NCBI RefSeq assembly: GCF_937981445.1
Contig: NZ_CALJON010000044.1
Span: 68,139-132,138 of the forward strand
Direction of reading: 5' to 3'
DNA from: an uncultured Veillonella sp.
GTDB taxonomy: Bacteria > Bacillota > Negativicutes > Veillonellales > Veillonellaceae
DNA: 64,000 bases
Below, one piece after another: positions 36,196-44,215 of the stretch. Below the pieces are notes generated by a model. That model was not told where the DNA came from. It ran no database searches and worked only from the letters and a program-made list of their open reading frames with translations. The position numbers and the translations under genes are program-made. Position 1 is the stretch's first letter, and every line of letters starts with the position of its first letter.

Positions 36196-36894
36196 ATGTT
36201 AAAGCAAGGTCGTTGGGCCATTGCGGCCGTTAGCATGCTCATGGGCTTGATGTTTGTGAGTCAATATCGGATGACACAGACTATAGCGCAGAGCAATGTA
36301 AATTTACAACGTGCTGGTGACTTGGCACGTGAATTAACTGCAGCTCAGAAGGAGCGCGATGAACTTCGAGAACAATTAGAGAAAATTCAGCAAGGCGATG
36401 TATCGGCCAGTGCCATGAAGGACATTAACTTGCTGAAACAAAGAGCAGGCCTTACTGATGTGAGTGGCCCAGGGGTGGTCATTACGATAAATGATAGTAA
36501 GGTTCCCGTGAAGGATAATGAAAATCCTAACTTATATTTAATTCATGATGAAGATATTTTGCGAGTCCTCAACGAACTGAGAGCTGGTGGTGCAGAAGCA
36601 ATTGCAGTAAACGATCAACGTTTACTAGGTACTTCAGAAGTTCGTTGCGCAGGACCTACCATTATGGTCAATGGGAAAGTATTTGGCCCTCCTTTTGTAA
36701 TTAAAGCTATTGGTGATCCAAAAACTTTATCCGCCTCCCTTACTATGCGCGGTGGCGTAGTAGATACATTAAAGTATTGGGGGATTGAACTTAAAATTCA
36801 AAAAGAAGAGCAAATTGCTATACCAGCCTTTTCAGGTACTTTTAGAGAAGAGCATGTAAAAGTGACGGCTGAAGGAGGCGATAGGAAGTCATGA
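36196..36894 (+). CDS. DUF881 family division-cluster protein
   Basis: A 232-residue bitopic protein of the family that includes Bacillus YlxW and YlxX, which lie between divIB and sbp. It starts with a hydrophobic segment at about residues 6-23, followed by a coiled coil (LAAQ..KERDELREQLEKIQQ type) at about 40-70. The DUF881 core holds LTDVSGPGVVITINDS, NLYLIHDEDILRVLNELRAGGAEAIAVNDQRL and TMRGGVVDTLKYWGIEL. The function is unknown. Its last four bases overlap the next gene (ATGA). Bacillus has two such genes; here there is one. Confidence 0.88.
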   Translation: MLKQGRWAIAAVSMLMGLMFVSQYRMTQTIAQSNVNLQRAGDLARELTAAQKERDELREQLEKIQQGDVSASAMKDINLLKQRAGLTDVSGPGVVITINDSKVPVKDNENPNLYLIHDEDILRVLNELRAGGAEAIAVNDQRLLGTSEVRCAGPTIMVNGKVFGPPFVIKAIGDPKTLSASLTMRGGVVDTLKYWGIELKIQKEEQIAIPAFSGTFREEHVKVTAEGGDRKS

Positions 36895-37235
36895 TTTATG
36901 TATTTATCGCCGGCGGATTAATTATAGGGATTCTCTTAGGTGTGATGTCGCCTATAGAAATATCTCCTATTTATGCTAAATATACTTCAGTCGCTTTACT
37001 TGCAGCTTTGGATAGTGTATTTGGTGGTACCCGAGCTGCTTTAGAACGGGTATTCAATTTGTCTATCTTTTTAACCGGTTTCTTTTCAAATTCTTTATTG
37101 GCAGCCTTATTAGTATTCTTAGGAAATATTGTAGGCATCGACTTATACTATGTGGCACTTATTAGTTTTGGCTTACGCCTTTTCCAAAATATGGCGGCCA
37201 TTCGTCGCTTAGTTTTGTCACGTCGTACTAAATAA
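36891..37235 (+). CDS. sbp: Small basic membrane protein Sbp (DUF1290)
   Basis: A 114-residue hydrophobic protein with three or four predicted helices and a basic end (RRLVLSRRTK). The segments IAGGLIIGILLGVM, YTSVALLAALDSVFGGTRA and FFSNSLLAALLVFLG are typical of the Sbp family that lies before ftsA-ftsZ in Firmicutes. No function is known. Its ATG overlaps the DUF881 stop, so translation is coupled. ftsA would normally follow; instead there is a 167-base gap and then ftsZ. Confidence 0.88.
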   Translation: MIYVFIAGGLIIGILLGVMSPIEISPIYAKYTSVALLAALDSVFGGTRAALERVFNLSIFLTGFFSNSLLAALLVFLGNIVGIDLYYVALISFGLRLFQNMAAIRRLVLSRRTK

Positions 37236-37402
37236 GAGCAATTTAGATTAATTTTTGCGCAACAAAATACTTTGGCTTTATATAAAGAGTAGATAATTTC
37301 AAAAAAATAGTGTAAAATGAAATGAAACTAGTTATAATAAAGAAGAATACGAATTACTTACTATACATAGAAAACTTACGGGCAACAGGAGGAGGAACGT
37401 AA

Positions 37403-38413
37403 ATGTCAGATTTCGCAAACATTAAAGTTATTGGTGTAGGTGGCGGCGGTAGCAATGCCGTTAATCGCATGATTGATAGTGGTCTACAAGGAGTGGACTT
37501 TTTAGTAGCAAATACAGAAACTCAAGCATTAGAAAGCTCTAAAGCAGAAGTTAAACTTCAAATTGGCGAAAAAGAAACTAAAGGCCTTGGTGCTGGTGGT
37601 AATCCAGAAGTTGGTGAAAAAGCAGCCGAAGAAAGCCGCGAAGAAATTATGAAAGCATTACAAGGTGCTGACATGGTATTCGTTACTGCTGGTATGGGCG
37701 GTGGCACTGGTACAGGTGCAGCTCCTGTAGTAGCTGAATGCGCTCGTGAGCTCGGCGCGTTAACAGTGGGCGTTGTGACTAAGCCATTCACTTTTGAAGG
37801 CAAAAAACGCAAAGGCCAAGCTGAAGGTGGCGTAGATATGCTCACTAGCAAGGTTGATACAATCATCGTGATTCCTAATGATAAATTATTACAAGTTGTT
37901 GACAAAAAGACTAGCTTACAAGATGCATTCCGCACTGCTGACGATGTACTTCGTCAAGGGATTAAAGGCATCTCTGATTTGATTACTGTAAATGGTCTTA
38001 TCAATCTTGACTTTGCTGACGTAAAATCCATTATGTCCAATCAAGGGGAAGCTCTTATGGGCATTGGTATTGGGGAAGGCGAAAACCGTGCTGTGGAAGC
38101 CGCTAAAATGGCAATCAATAGCCCATTACTTGAAACTTCCATTGAAGGGGCTAAAGGCATTCTCTTAAATATTACTGGCAGCAGCGATTTAGCTTTATTT
38201 GAAATCAATGAAGCGGCTGAAATTATTTCTGAAGCAGCAGATCCAGAAGCTAATATTATCTTTGGTTCTGTTATTGATGAAAATCTTGGCGATCGTATTC
38301 AAATTACAGTTATCGCTACAGGCTTTGGCAATCAACCAAAAACTGGCGTAGCTAAATCTCCATTTGATCGCATGAGCAACAATGAAATTCCTAGCTTCTT
38401 AGCAAAACGCTAA
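37403..38413 (+). CDS. ftsZ: Cell division GTPase FtsZ
   Basis: Tubulin-like GTPase that forms the division ring. It shows GVGGGGSNAVNRM near residues 11-23, the T4 signature GMGGGTGTGAAP near 97-108, FEGKKRKGQA and the T7 catalytic NLDFADVKSIM near 201. The polymerising domain ends about residue 308. Only about 18 residues link it to the C-terminal peptide NEIPSFLAKR, which normally binds FtsA, SepF or ZapA-type partners. At 336 residues it is short. A TATAAT at 37333-37338 may be its own -10. An AGGAGGA site precedes the ATG. No ftsA is adjacent. Confidence 0.96.
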   Translation: MSDFANIKVIGVGGGGSNAVNRMIDSGLQGVDFLVANTETQALESSKAEVKLQIGEKETKGLGAGGNPEVGEKAAEESREEIMKALQGADMVFVTAGMGGGTGTGAAPVVAECARELGALTVGVVTKPFTFEGKKRKGQAEGGVDMLTSKVDTIIVIPNDKLLQVVDKKTSLQDAFRTADDVLRQGIKGISDLITVNGLINLDFADVKSIMSNQGEALMGIGIGEGENRAVEAAKMAINSPLLETSIEGAKGILLNITGSSDLALFEINEAAEIISEAADPEANIIFGSVIDENLGDRIQITVIATGFGNQPKTGVAKSPFDRMSNNEIPSFLAKR

Positions 38414-38442
38414 TCAGTTAATTTCTTGTAAATACCATTCGG

Positions 38443-38466
38443 GCCGCCTGTAAGTGTATAGGCGGC
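38443..38466 (+). terminator. Hairpin after ftsZ, weak terminator
   Basis: GCCGCCT pairs with AGGCGGC around a 10-base loop. No T-run follows, so termination here is uncertain. Confidence 0.35.
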
Positions 38467-38540
38467 TGATTGCCTCATAGTGGTGAAATAGACCTAGTAT
38501 TGGTAGCTTTATCTTAGTATTGAATTAAAAAAAACTTTTA

Positions 38541-38569
38541 TTGCAGTCTGTTTTTTGATACACTATATA
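38541..38569 (+). promoter_or_regulatory. Candidate promoter of the outer-membrane protein gene
   Basis: TTGCAG at 38541-38546 and TATATA at 38564-38569 are 17 bases apart, about 50 bases before the start codon of the beta-barrel gene. Confidence 0.55.
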
Positions 38570-38620
38570 CAGAATAAGTATTCAATATGATTGATTTATA
38601 AGTAAAAGGGAGGAATTACA

Positions 38621-39199
38621 ATGAAGAACAAATTTTTAGTAACTACCTTAGCAGCTATGATGGTAACTGGGGCAGCTTTTGCAGCTTCCGTACCTGTAAC
38701 TCAAATCGAAGAAGGCCAAAATAAAGTGGCTGTAGAATACTCTTTTGATCAAAAGGTGACTGGCGAAAGTGGTCATGCTGATGGCTTCGGTGCTTCCTTG
38801 CAAACAGGTTTGACTGATGAATGGGGTTTGCAGTATTCTTATAATCGTGTAAATGTTGACAATGGCAGCGATTTAAAAGATCATGAATTAACTGCTGTTT
38901 ACAATATTCACCCTAATTTCAATCTTTATGCAGGCGGTACTTATGTACGTGTAGATGGCGACCATGAAACTGGTTTCCAAGCTGGTGTTATTGGCTACAT
39001 GCCTTTCACTGATCGCTTAAATGGTTATGCAAAAGTTGGCTTCGGTAATGATATTAAAAACACTTACCAAGTAGGTGCTTCCTATGCATTAACTCATGAA
39101 TGGGATTTAAATGTATATTATCAATATGATAAATACGATTTAAATGGCAATGATACTACTGTAAAAGGCTTCCACGCTGGTGTAGGCTATAACTTCTAA
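38621..39199 (+). CDS. Small outer-membrane beta-barrel protein
   Basis: A 192-residue exported protein with a signal peptide (KNKFLVTTLAAMMVTGAAFA, cleavage near residue 21). The mature part has alternating polar/aromatic beta strands (WGLQYSYNRVN, FNLYAGGTYVRVDG, LNGYAKVGFG, WDLNVYYQYDKYDL) and ends in Phe (GVGYNF), a typical outer-membrane insertion signal. Eight strands are likely. It resembles small opacity-type barrels, but I do not know its function. It supports a diderm envelope. It has its own promoter and a perfect terminator, and an AGGGAGG site. Confidence 0.85.
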   Translation: MKNKFLVTTLAAMMVTGAAFAASVPVTQIEEGQNKVAVEYSFDQKVTGESGHADGFGASLQTGLTDEWGLQYSYNRVNVDNGSDLKDHELTAVYNIHPNFNLYAGGTYVRVDGDHETGFQAGVIGYMPFTDRLNGYAKVGFGNDIKNTYQVGASYALTHEWDLNVYYQYDKYDLNGNDTTVKGFHAGVGYNF

Positions 39200-39240
39200 T
39201 TTGATTAGACTGTAGTATAGATACAATGCTATTATAATTG

Positions 39241-39287
39241 AGGAGTATCTTCATAAAATATACTTTATGAAGATACTCCTTTTTTTA
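39241..39287 (+). terminator. Strong rho-independent terminator
   Basis: A 17-bp perfect stem (AGGAGTATCTTCATAAA with its complement at 39264-39280), 6-base loop and seven Ts. It closes the outer-membrane protein gene. Confidence 0.95.
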
Positions 39288-39432
39288 TTTTTAAATACCA
39301 TAGTGTATACAATATTCTTTTCTAAAAACACATAAATCTTGCTCGTTTGGAGCTTTTTCCTCTTGTAAGAGACGTTTATTTTCGTTATTATAAAAGAGTA
39401 ATTTACTTATGACAGATGGGAAGGTGTCGTAT

Positions 39433-40683
39433 ATGACTATGAGTATGGCAGCCTCGCATGCACGAGGAAAAAAATCAAAAGACTGCATTTTTGCATTGAA
39501 TTCAAGAGCGCAAGAAGAGGCTAAAGTATTAGGGAAAGATAAGGTAATAAATGGTACAATTGGATCCATCATGGATGAAAATGGAGACATTGTTTTCTTA
39601 AAAACAGTAGAGAAGGAATATTTAAATTTACCAAGAAATGAATATGTAGCCTATGCTCCGATTGCTGGTTTGCCAGATTATTTAGAGGCCGTAGTAAAGG
39701 AGTGCTTTGGCGAATCTAAGCCTGATGCCTTTATTGAAGCTGTTGCTACAGCTGGTGGCACCGGTGGCATTCATCATTTAGTACATAATTATACTAATGC
39801 TGAAGATACAGTACTCACTGCTGACTGGTATTGGGGCGCGTATAATCAAATTTGCAATGACAATCATCGCTATCTAAAAACATATCAATTATTTGATGAA
39901 AATAGAGAGTTTAATTTTCAAAGCTTTAAAGCTGAAACCGATGCTATTGCAGCGGCACAAGAGAATGTAGTATTGATCTTTAACTCGCCAGGTAACAACC
40001 CAACAGGTTTTAGCTTGACTGATGCTGACTGGGATAAGGTAATTGCATATTCTAAAGAATTGGTTCAAAAGGGCAAGAATAAAGTAATTATTGCCTGTGA
40101 CGTAGCCTATATTGATTATTCAGGTGAAAAACAGACGGTTCGCCGTTTCTTTAAAAAATTCAGCCATTTACCAAAGGAAATTTTAGTGGTTGTTTGCTAT
40201 AGCTTATCAAAGGGCTTTACTATGTATGGCCAACGTGTAGGCGCTATGATTGGCGTTAGTTCTGATGAAGAGGTAGCGCATGAATTTAAAGAAATCAATG
40301 CTATTACTTCTCGTGCTACTTGGTCTAATATTTGTCGTCCCGCTATGCGCACTATGGCGAATATTGTAAATGACCCAGCTAAGCTCGCTGCTTATGAGGC
40401 AGAGCGCAATGAATACTGCGAGTTGATTCAAGACCGGGCACGCATTTTCGTAGAAGAAGCTAAGACTGTGGGCTTACCATGCTTGCCTTATTGTGGTGGT
40501 TTTTTCTTGACCATTCCTACAGAAGATAGCATGGCAATTGTGGAGGCATTGGCCAATAAACATATCTTTGTAGTACCTCTAGGGCATGGTGTCCGTGTAG
40601 CGGCTTGCAGTGTTACTAAGGCAAAGATGCAAGGATTAGCTACCACTATTTATAATACAATGAAAGAATTAGGCGCTTTATAA
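39433..40683 (+). CDS. Pyridoxal-phosphate aminotransferase (aspartate/aromatic type)
   Basis: Class I aminotransferase, 416 residues. It shows the internal segments YAPIAGLPDYLEAV, NSPGNNPTGFSL near 186-197, the CDVAYIDYSG strand, and the Schiff-base lysine Lys260 in SLSKGFTMYGQRVG; this Tyr-Gly-Gln-Arg-Val-Gly context is typical of the aspartate/aromatic group. The C-terminal arginine context is CGGFFLTIP. The exact substrate is open. I start at ATG 39433 behind GGGAAGGTG; an in-frame ATG at 39409 has no site. It is a single-gene unit with its own terminator. Confidence 0.85.
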   Translation: MTMSMAASHARGKKSKDCIFALNSRAQEEAKVLGKDKVINGTIGSIMDENGDIVFLKTVEKEYLNLPRNEYVAYAPIAGLPDYLEAVVKECFGESKPDAFIEAVATAGGTGGIHHLVHNYTNAEDTVLTADWYWGAYNQICNDNHRYLKTYQLFDENREFNFQSFKAETDAIAAAQENVVLIFNSPGNNPTGFSLTDADWDKVIAYSKELVQKGKNKVIIACDVAYIDYSGEKQTVRRFFKKFSHLPKEILVVVCYSLSKGFTMYGQRVGAMIGVSSDEEVAHEFKEINAITSRATWSNICRPAMRTMANIVNDPAKLAAYEAERNEYCELIQDRARIFVEEAKTVGLPCLPYCGGFFLTIPTEDSMAIVEALANKHIFVVPLGHGVRVAACSVTKAKMQGLATTIYNTMKELGAL

Positions 40684-40688
40684 AAAAT

Positions 40689-40731
40689 AGCTCCCTAGTT
40701 TACTTAGTAGTAACTAGGGAGCTCATTTTTA
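40689..40731. terminator. Bidirectional terminator
   Basis: AGCTCCCTAGTT pairs with AACTAGGGAGCT, with ATTTTTA after it on the plus strand. The preceding TAAAAAAT gives a T-run on the minus strand. It lies between the aminotransferase and the DUF896 gene. Confidence 0.85.
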
Positions 40732-40754
40732 TGCTCTTTATTATAATATTGTAA

Positions 40755-40856
40755 TTCTTATAGCCTTTGTTTTTAGTTTACTCTTATAGCCTTTGCTTTT
40801 AGTTTATTCTTATAGCTTTTGTTTTTAGTTTATTTTATAGCTTTTTGTTTTTATAA
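40755..40856. repeat. 26-nt tandem repeat, three full copies and one partial
   Basis: Units start at 40755, 40781 and 40807 (26 nt each, CTTATAGCxTTTGxTTTTAGTTTA), with a shorter fourth at 40833-40856. They lie downstream of the minus-strand DUF896 gene, inside its likely 3' untranslated region. Confidence 0.85.
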
Positions 40857-40885
40857 GCTTTGTTTTTGTGGCTTTAGGCTAGGCT

Positions 40886-41116
40886 CTAGTGCTTCTTGTT
40901 TGATTGCGTAGCTTGTGTATTACTCTGCTTAGGAGTAGGCTCTTCATCTACAAATTCAATGCGATCTAATTGATCTTTTACTTGATTGCGGATGAAGCCT
41001 AAGTACACTTTATAGAGTTCTTTTTTTTCTGCTAATTCCTCTTCAGTTAAGGGAATACCAGATTTCTTTTTATGTGCTAGTTCATTAATTCGTTTTAAAG
41101 TTTCATTTATGTTCAT
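40886..41116 (-). CDS. DUF896 family protein (YnzC-like)
   Basis: A 76-residue cytoplasmic helical protein. The pattern RINELAHKKKSGIPLTEEELAEKKELYKVYL is characteristic of DUF896; I cite it in pieces: RINELAHKKK at 9-18, then LTEEELAEKKELY and YLGFIRNQVKDQL. Members are short, mostly of unknown function, and Bacillus YnzC belongs here. The C-terminal tail is polar and Gln/Thr rich. A GGGAGGT site lies upstream on the minus strand. It faces a divergent nth gene. Confidence 0.88.
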   Translation of the reverse strand: MNINETLKRINELAHKKKSGIPLTEEELAEKKELYKVYLGFIRNQVKDQLDRIEFVDEEPTPKQSNTQATQSNKKH

Positions 41117-41275
41117 AGATACCTCCCATGTATATACTGTATTATATCATATTTTGCAATAGATAAAGGGACTATTCTCTATTGTATGGTGAGAATGTTT
41201 TTGGAGATAATGTAATATAATGCTATAATAAAGCAGCAAAGTTAGAATGAGTTAGTATAAAAGTTGGAGTGACTT

Positions 41276-41914
41276 ATGCGCGTAACAAAAGCGATAAAAA
41301 ATGAACAAATTCATATATTAGAAACAGTATATAAGGATGCGAAGGTGGCGTTAGATTATGGCAATCCTTTTGAGCTCCTAGTGGCTGTTGTGCTATCTGC
41401 ACAATGCACGGATGAACGGGTTAACATTATTACGAAACGTTTATTTCCAACCTATAATCATCCAGCTAAAATGTTAGCTTTAGGAGTTCCTAAACTAGAA
41501 GTCTTAATTAGAGATTGTGGCCTATATCGAGCTAAAGCATCTAATTTAATTAAAACTTGTCAAATCTTGGTCGATCAATACCATGGGGAGGTACCAGAGA
41601 ATTTTGATGAACTTGTTACTTTACCTGGGGTAGGACGTAAAACAGCGAATGTGTTGATTTCCGTTTTATTCAACACACCAGCTATTGCAGTGGACACCCA
41701 TGTATTTCGCGTATCCAATCGCTTAGGCCTCGCTCGCGGGAAAACACCGGATGAAGTGGAGGAAAAATTAAAGAAGGCCATTCCTATGGATAAATGGAGT
41801 GCCGCACATCATTGGATTATATGGCATGGACGAAAAGTCTGCAAGGCTCGCAAGCCTTTGTGTGGTGAGTGTCCATTAGCTCAGGTGTGTCCGTCAGCAG
41901 GAAAGGAAGCGTAA
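41276..41914 (+). CDS. nth: Endonuclease III
   Basis: Bifunctional DNA glycosylase/AP lyase for oxidised pyrimidines. All key elements are present in 212 residues: the helix-hairpin-helix LPGVGRKTANVL at 116-127 with catalytic Lys122, catalytic Asp140 (AVDTHVFRV) and four iron-sulfur ligands Cys189, Cys196, Cys199 and Cys205 in the C-x6-C-x2-C-x5-C pattern. It starts after TGGAGTG. One base separates its stop from the next ATG, so the downstream unknown gene is probably translated with it. Confidence 0.95.
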   Translation: MRVTKAIKNEQIHILETVYKDAKVALDYGNPFELLVAVVLSAQCTDERVNIITKRLFPTYNHPAKMLALGVPKLEVLIRDCGLYRAKASNLIKTCQILVDQYHGEVPENFDELVTLPGVGRKTANVLISVLFNTPAIAVDTHVFRVSNRLGLARGKTPDEVEEKLKKAIPMDKWSAAHHWIIWHGRKVCKARKPLCGECPLAQVCPSAGKEA

Positions 41915-41915
41915 G

Positions 41916-43490
41916 ATGGCAAGTATCAATACATCATATTTTCAAAGAGAAATTTTAAAGCCTTATGAGGCATTAGGTATCAAAGGGGATGCAATTATAA
42001 ATGAAATTGTCCGTGCCATTGCGATGAAGCGAATTATAGATGGAACGGATGAGTCCTTTAAAACGAATCCAGCAGCTGTGCCAGCACAGCTTTTATTAGA
42101 CACGGCGAAGGTTACGGAAGGCGATTTTGGACCATTGCCTTATAATGAATTGCTAGTAGACCCAGATGCTGTAAAGGCCTTGTATGTAAACTCTGTGCCA
42201 GGGGCCACTGATTGTGGGGCCTTACCTATGATTGTGAGTGAAATGGGCTATGGTGAAGGGATTTCTGGTAGTGAATTTTTAGCCTTGCCTATTAAAAATA
42301 TTGTCACAGAATTAGCTCACAAAGAGGGTATAATTTTATTTGCCTATGTGGAAGAATATATTAATCTATTGCCTTGGATTATGACTCAAATTTCTCCAGA
42401 GCGATTACTTTTTTACATTCCTGCCGACACAACGGCGGGCATGGTAAAAGAGTTATGTCCTACGGCACCAATTACTACAGAATGGCCAGATGATGTTATT
42501 TTTGACCATATCGTAGCGGCATCGACAGGACTTTTTAGAGCGCCTGTAACGATTATGGAAGAATTAGCTACACGTGTAGGTAATACTACGGAAGACGGAA
42601 CGGCTCATATCTTAATTCCTATTAGTGCTGTACAGGACCAAATGGGCATTAATCGTATGGCTATTCAGTTTATGCTCTTGCAAAAACGTTTGAACTTAGT
42701 GCGTGAATGGGCGCCCCTTGGTGTGTATGAATTTGTATATATGCCTGAAGAAGTAAAGAAAGTTAAATTGCTTATTACTGAAGTGCTAAGTTCAGGCTTT
42801 AAGAGTACTGGTCCTGTAGAGGAAGGCGTGGTACGCGATACATCCTTTATTGCCTTACCTCATGAAGTGTTGGCCAGTATGGACACCTTCTCTTTGGTGG
42901 CCTATGGCTTATCCTTATGTGGTATAGCGCCGGCATTACAAGCTCAGCTACCTACCTTAGGTGAAGATGGCTATATGGCGGTGGATACAAAACTACCTGC
43001 CTATCGTCAAAAGCTCATGTATGCAGCGGGGGGCATGAAATTAGTGGTTAAGCGCCAAGGCACTACCCCTAGTGTAGCATTAGTTCCTTTAGAACCGACT
43101 ATTAGTCTTTCTGGTTCTATGGGTGAAGAAGAGTATGAAGAGCTTGTTAAAACCGATTTGCCAACGATGCGTGAAGATGAGGCATTTTGGTTTTTCCCAG
43201 ATGAGCGGGCCGCGTATATTTGGTATAGCTTCTTTACTAGCCAAAAGGGACAGCGTATTTTAAAGACTTTAGCACAAATGGTCGTATCTACGCCGGCTCT
43301 CTTACAACTGATGGGGAGTGTGCGACGTCAAATTATTAAGGGCGAAGCCCTGGACTCACTGGTTGCGGCGTTAAAAGATGAGGCGCTCATTTATGATAGG
43401 GAGCTTGCTAAAGTAAAAGCGGCTCATGAAGCACGTATGGATTCCTTTAGTGAAGAGATTATTCCAGATACGATGCGCTTTGATAATTAA
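41916..43490 (+). CDS. Unrecognised 524-residue protein, possibly a degenerate methyltransferase-like protein
   Basis: I do not recognise the family. A segment near residues 185-270 runs in the order expected of an N6-adenine methyltransferase (HsdM type): VIFDHIVAASTG where 'DLIIANPPF' would be, EDGTAHILIPISAV like the usual Gly-rich strand, then FMLLQKRLNLVREW and a LGVYEF end. The NPPF motif is replaced by AASTG and no SAM-binding glycine loop is obvious. Near the C-terminus, YIWYSFFTSQKGQRIL resembles the end of a target-recognition domain. It may be a non-catalytic relative; this is inference. It starts one base after nth, so a link to DNA metabolism is plausible. Confidence 0.5.
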   Translation: MASINTSYFQREILKPYEALGIKGDAIINEIVRAIAMKRIIDGTDESFKTNPAAVPAQLLLDTAKVTEGDFGPLPYNELLVDPDAVKALYVNSVPGATDCGALPMIVSEMGYGEGISGSEFLALPIKNIVTELAHKEGIILFAYVEEYINLLPWIMTQISPERLLFYIPADTTAGMVKELCPTAPITTEWPDDVIFDHIVAASTGLFRAPVTIMEELATRVGNTTEDGTAHILIPISAVQDQMGINRMAIQFMLLQKRLNLVREWAPLGVYEFVYMPEEVKKVKLLITEVLSSGFKSTGPVEEGVVRDTSFIALPHEVLASMDTFSLVAYGLSLCGIAPALQAQLPTLGEDGYMAVDTKLPAYRQKLMYAAGGMKLVVKRQGTTPSVALVPLEPTISLSGSMGEEEYEELVKTDLPTMREDEAFWFFPDERAAYIWYSFFTSQKGQRILKTLAQMVVSTPALLQLMGSVRRQIIKGEALDSLVAALKDEALIYDRELAKVKAAHEARMDSFSEEIIPDTMRFDN

Positions 43491-43553
43491 AAAACTAAAT
43501 TGACAGACCTACGTAATTAAGCTACAGTATAACAGTAGATGAGGAGGGATAGT

Positions 43554-43859
43554 ATGGCAGTAGTAAATTTTGAAATTTATAAAGTATTAGGCACTTTGTC
43601 TGAAAATAAAGATGGTTGGAAAAAACAGTTAACTTGTACAAGTTGGGGACGTTATAATCCTAAATTTGACCTTCGTTCTTGGGATAGTGAATACAATGGT
43701 ATGACTAAAGGGATTACCTTATCCTTAGAAGAAATCATTGCGTTACGTGATTTACTAAATGAAGTAGACTTGGAAGAAGCTATGGAAGAGTCATTAAAAG
43801 AACGCGCTGAAGCTAAGGCCGCTGAAAAAGCAGCTGAACAAGATAGCGAGAAAGAATAA
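43554..43859 (+). CDS. PC4/YdbC-like single-stranded-DNA-binding protein
   Basis: A 101-residue protein. The core (VNFEIYKVLGTLSENKDGWKK, then LTCTSWGRYNPKFDLRSWD and GITLSLEEIIALRDLL) matches the PC4-like YdbC group, which bind single-stranded DNA as dimers. The C-terminal 25 residues are a Lys/Glu/Ala tail. I start at ATG 43554 after GAGGAGGG; an upstream in-frame ATG at 43539 lacks a site. Its cellular role here is unknown. Confidence 0.85.
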   Translation: MAVVNFEIYKVLGTLSENKDGWKKQLTCTSWGRYNPKFDLRSWDSEYNGMTKGITLSLEEIIALRDLLNEVDLEEAMEESLKERAEAKAAEKAAEQDSEKE

Positions 43860-43942
43860 ATTTGTATCTATAGTTGCATTAACTGATTCTCCATGATATA
43901 ATCAATAAGCATAGTTTTGGACAGTGGAAAGAGGTGTATAGA

Positions 43943-44140
43943 ATGAAAGAAGGAATTCATCCTAATTATGGTGAAGCTACCGTAACATGTGGCTGTGGCA
44001 ATACATTTAAAACTGGTTCTGTTAAAAAGGATCTTCGCGTTGACGTTTGCTCCAACTGCCATCCGTTCTTCACAGGACAGCAACGTACTGCTCAAGCTCG
44101 CGGTCGTATCGAACAATTCAACAAGCGTTACGGTAAATAA
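43943..44140 (+). CDS. rpmE: 50S ribosomal protein L31 (zinc-binding type)
   Basis: A 65-residue large-subunit protein with the start MKEGIHPNYGEATVTCGCGN and a CSNCHPFFTG segment. Cys-x-Cys and Cys-x2-Cys make it the zinc-containing C+ type rather than the zinc-free paralogue made in zinc starvation. I start at ATG 43943 after AGAGGTG at 43930-43936; the ATG-like start at 43934 would place the site inside the gene. A UUCG-looped hairpin follows. Confidence 0.95.
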   Translation: MKEGIHPNYGEATVTCGCGNTFKTGSVKKDLRVDVCSNCHPFFTGQQRTAQARGRIEQFNKRYGK

Positions 44141-44169
44141 TTACTGTAGTCTAGCTATACAAATAATAC

Positions 44170-44189
44170 GGCAGAGCTTCGGCTCTGCC
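44170..44189 (+). terminator. UUCG-tetraloop hairpin after rpmE
   Basis: GGCAGAGC-TTCG-GCTCTGCC is a perfect 8-bp stem with a stable tetraloop. TATATTTGTTT follows instead of a solid T-run, so termination is probable but may be partial. The ribosome site of the next gene begins about 12 bases later. Confidence 0.65.
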
Positions 44190-44215
44190 TATATTTGTTT
44201 ATGAGAGGAGACGCT

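Noticed and set aside
38443..38466. Strong terminator after ftsZ
   Set aside because: The stem is good but no T-run follows, so I list it only as a weak terminator.
40755..40856. Possible CRISPR array
   Set aside because: The repeat units here, and in the other arrays at 16670, 22211, 23801 and 49051, are contiguous with no unique spacers and no cas genes are present, so they are plain tandem repeats.
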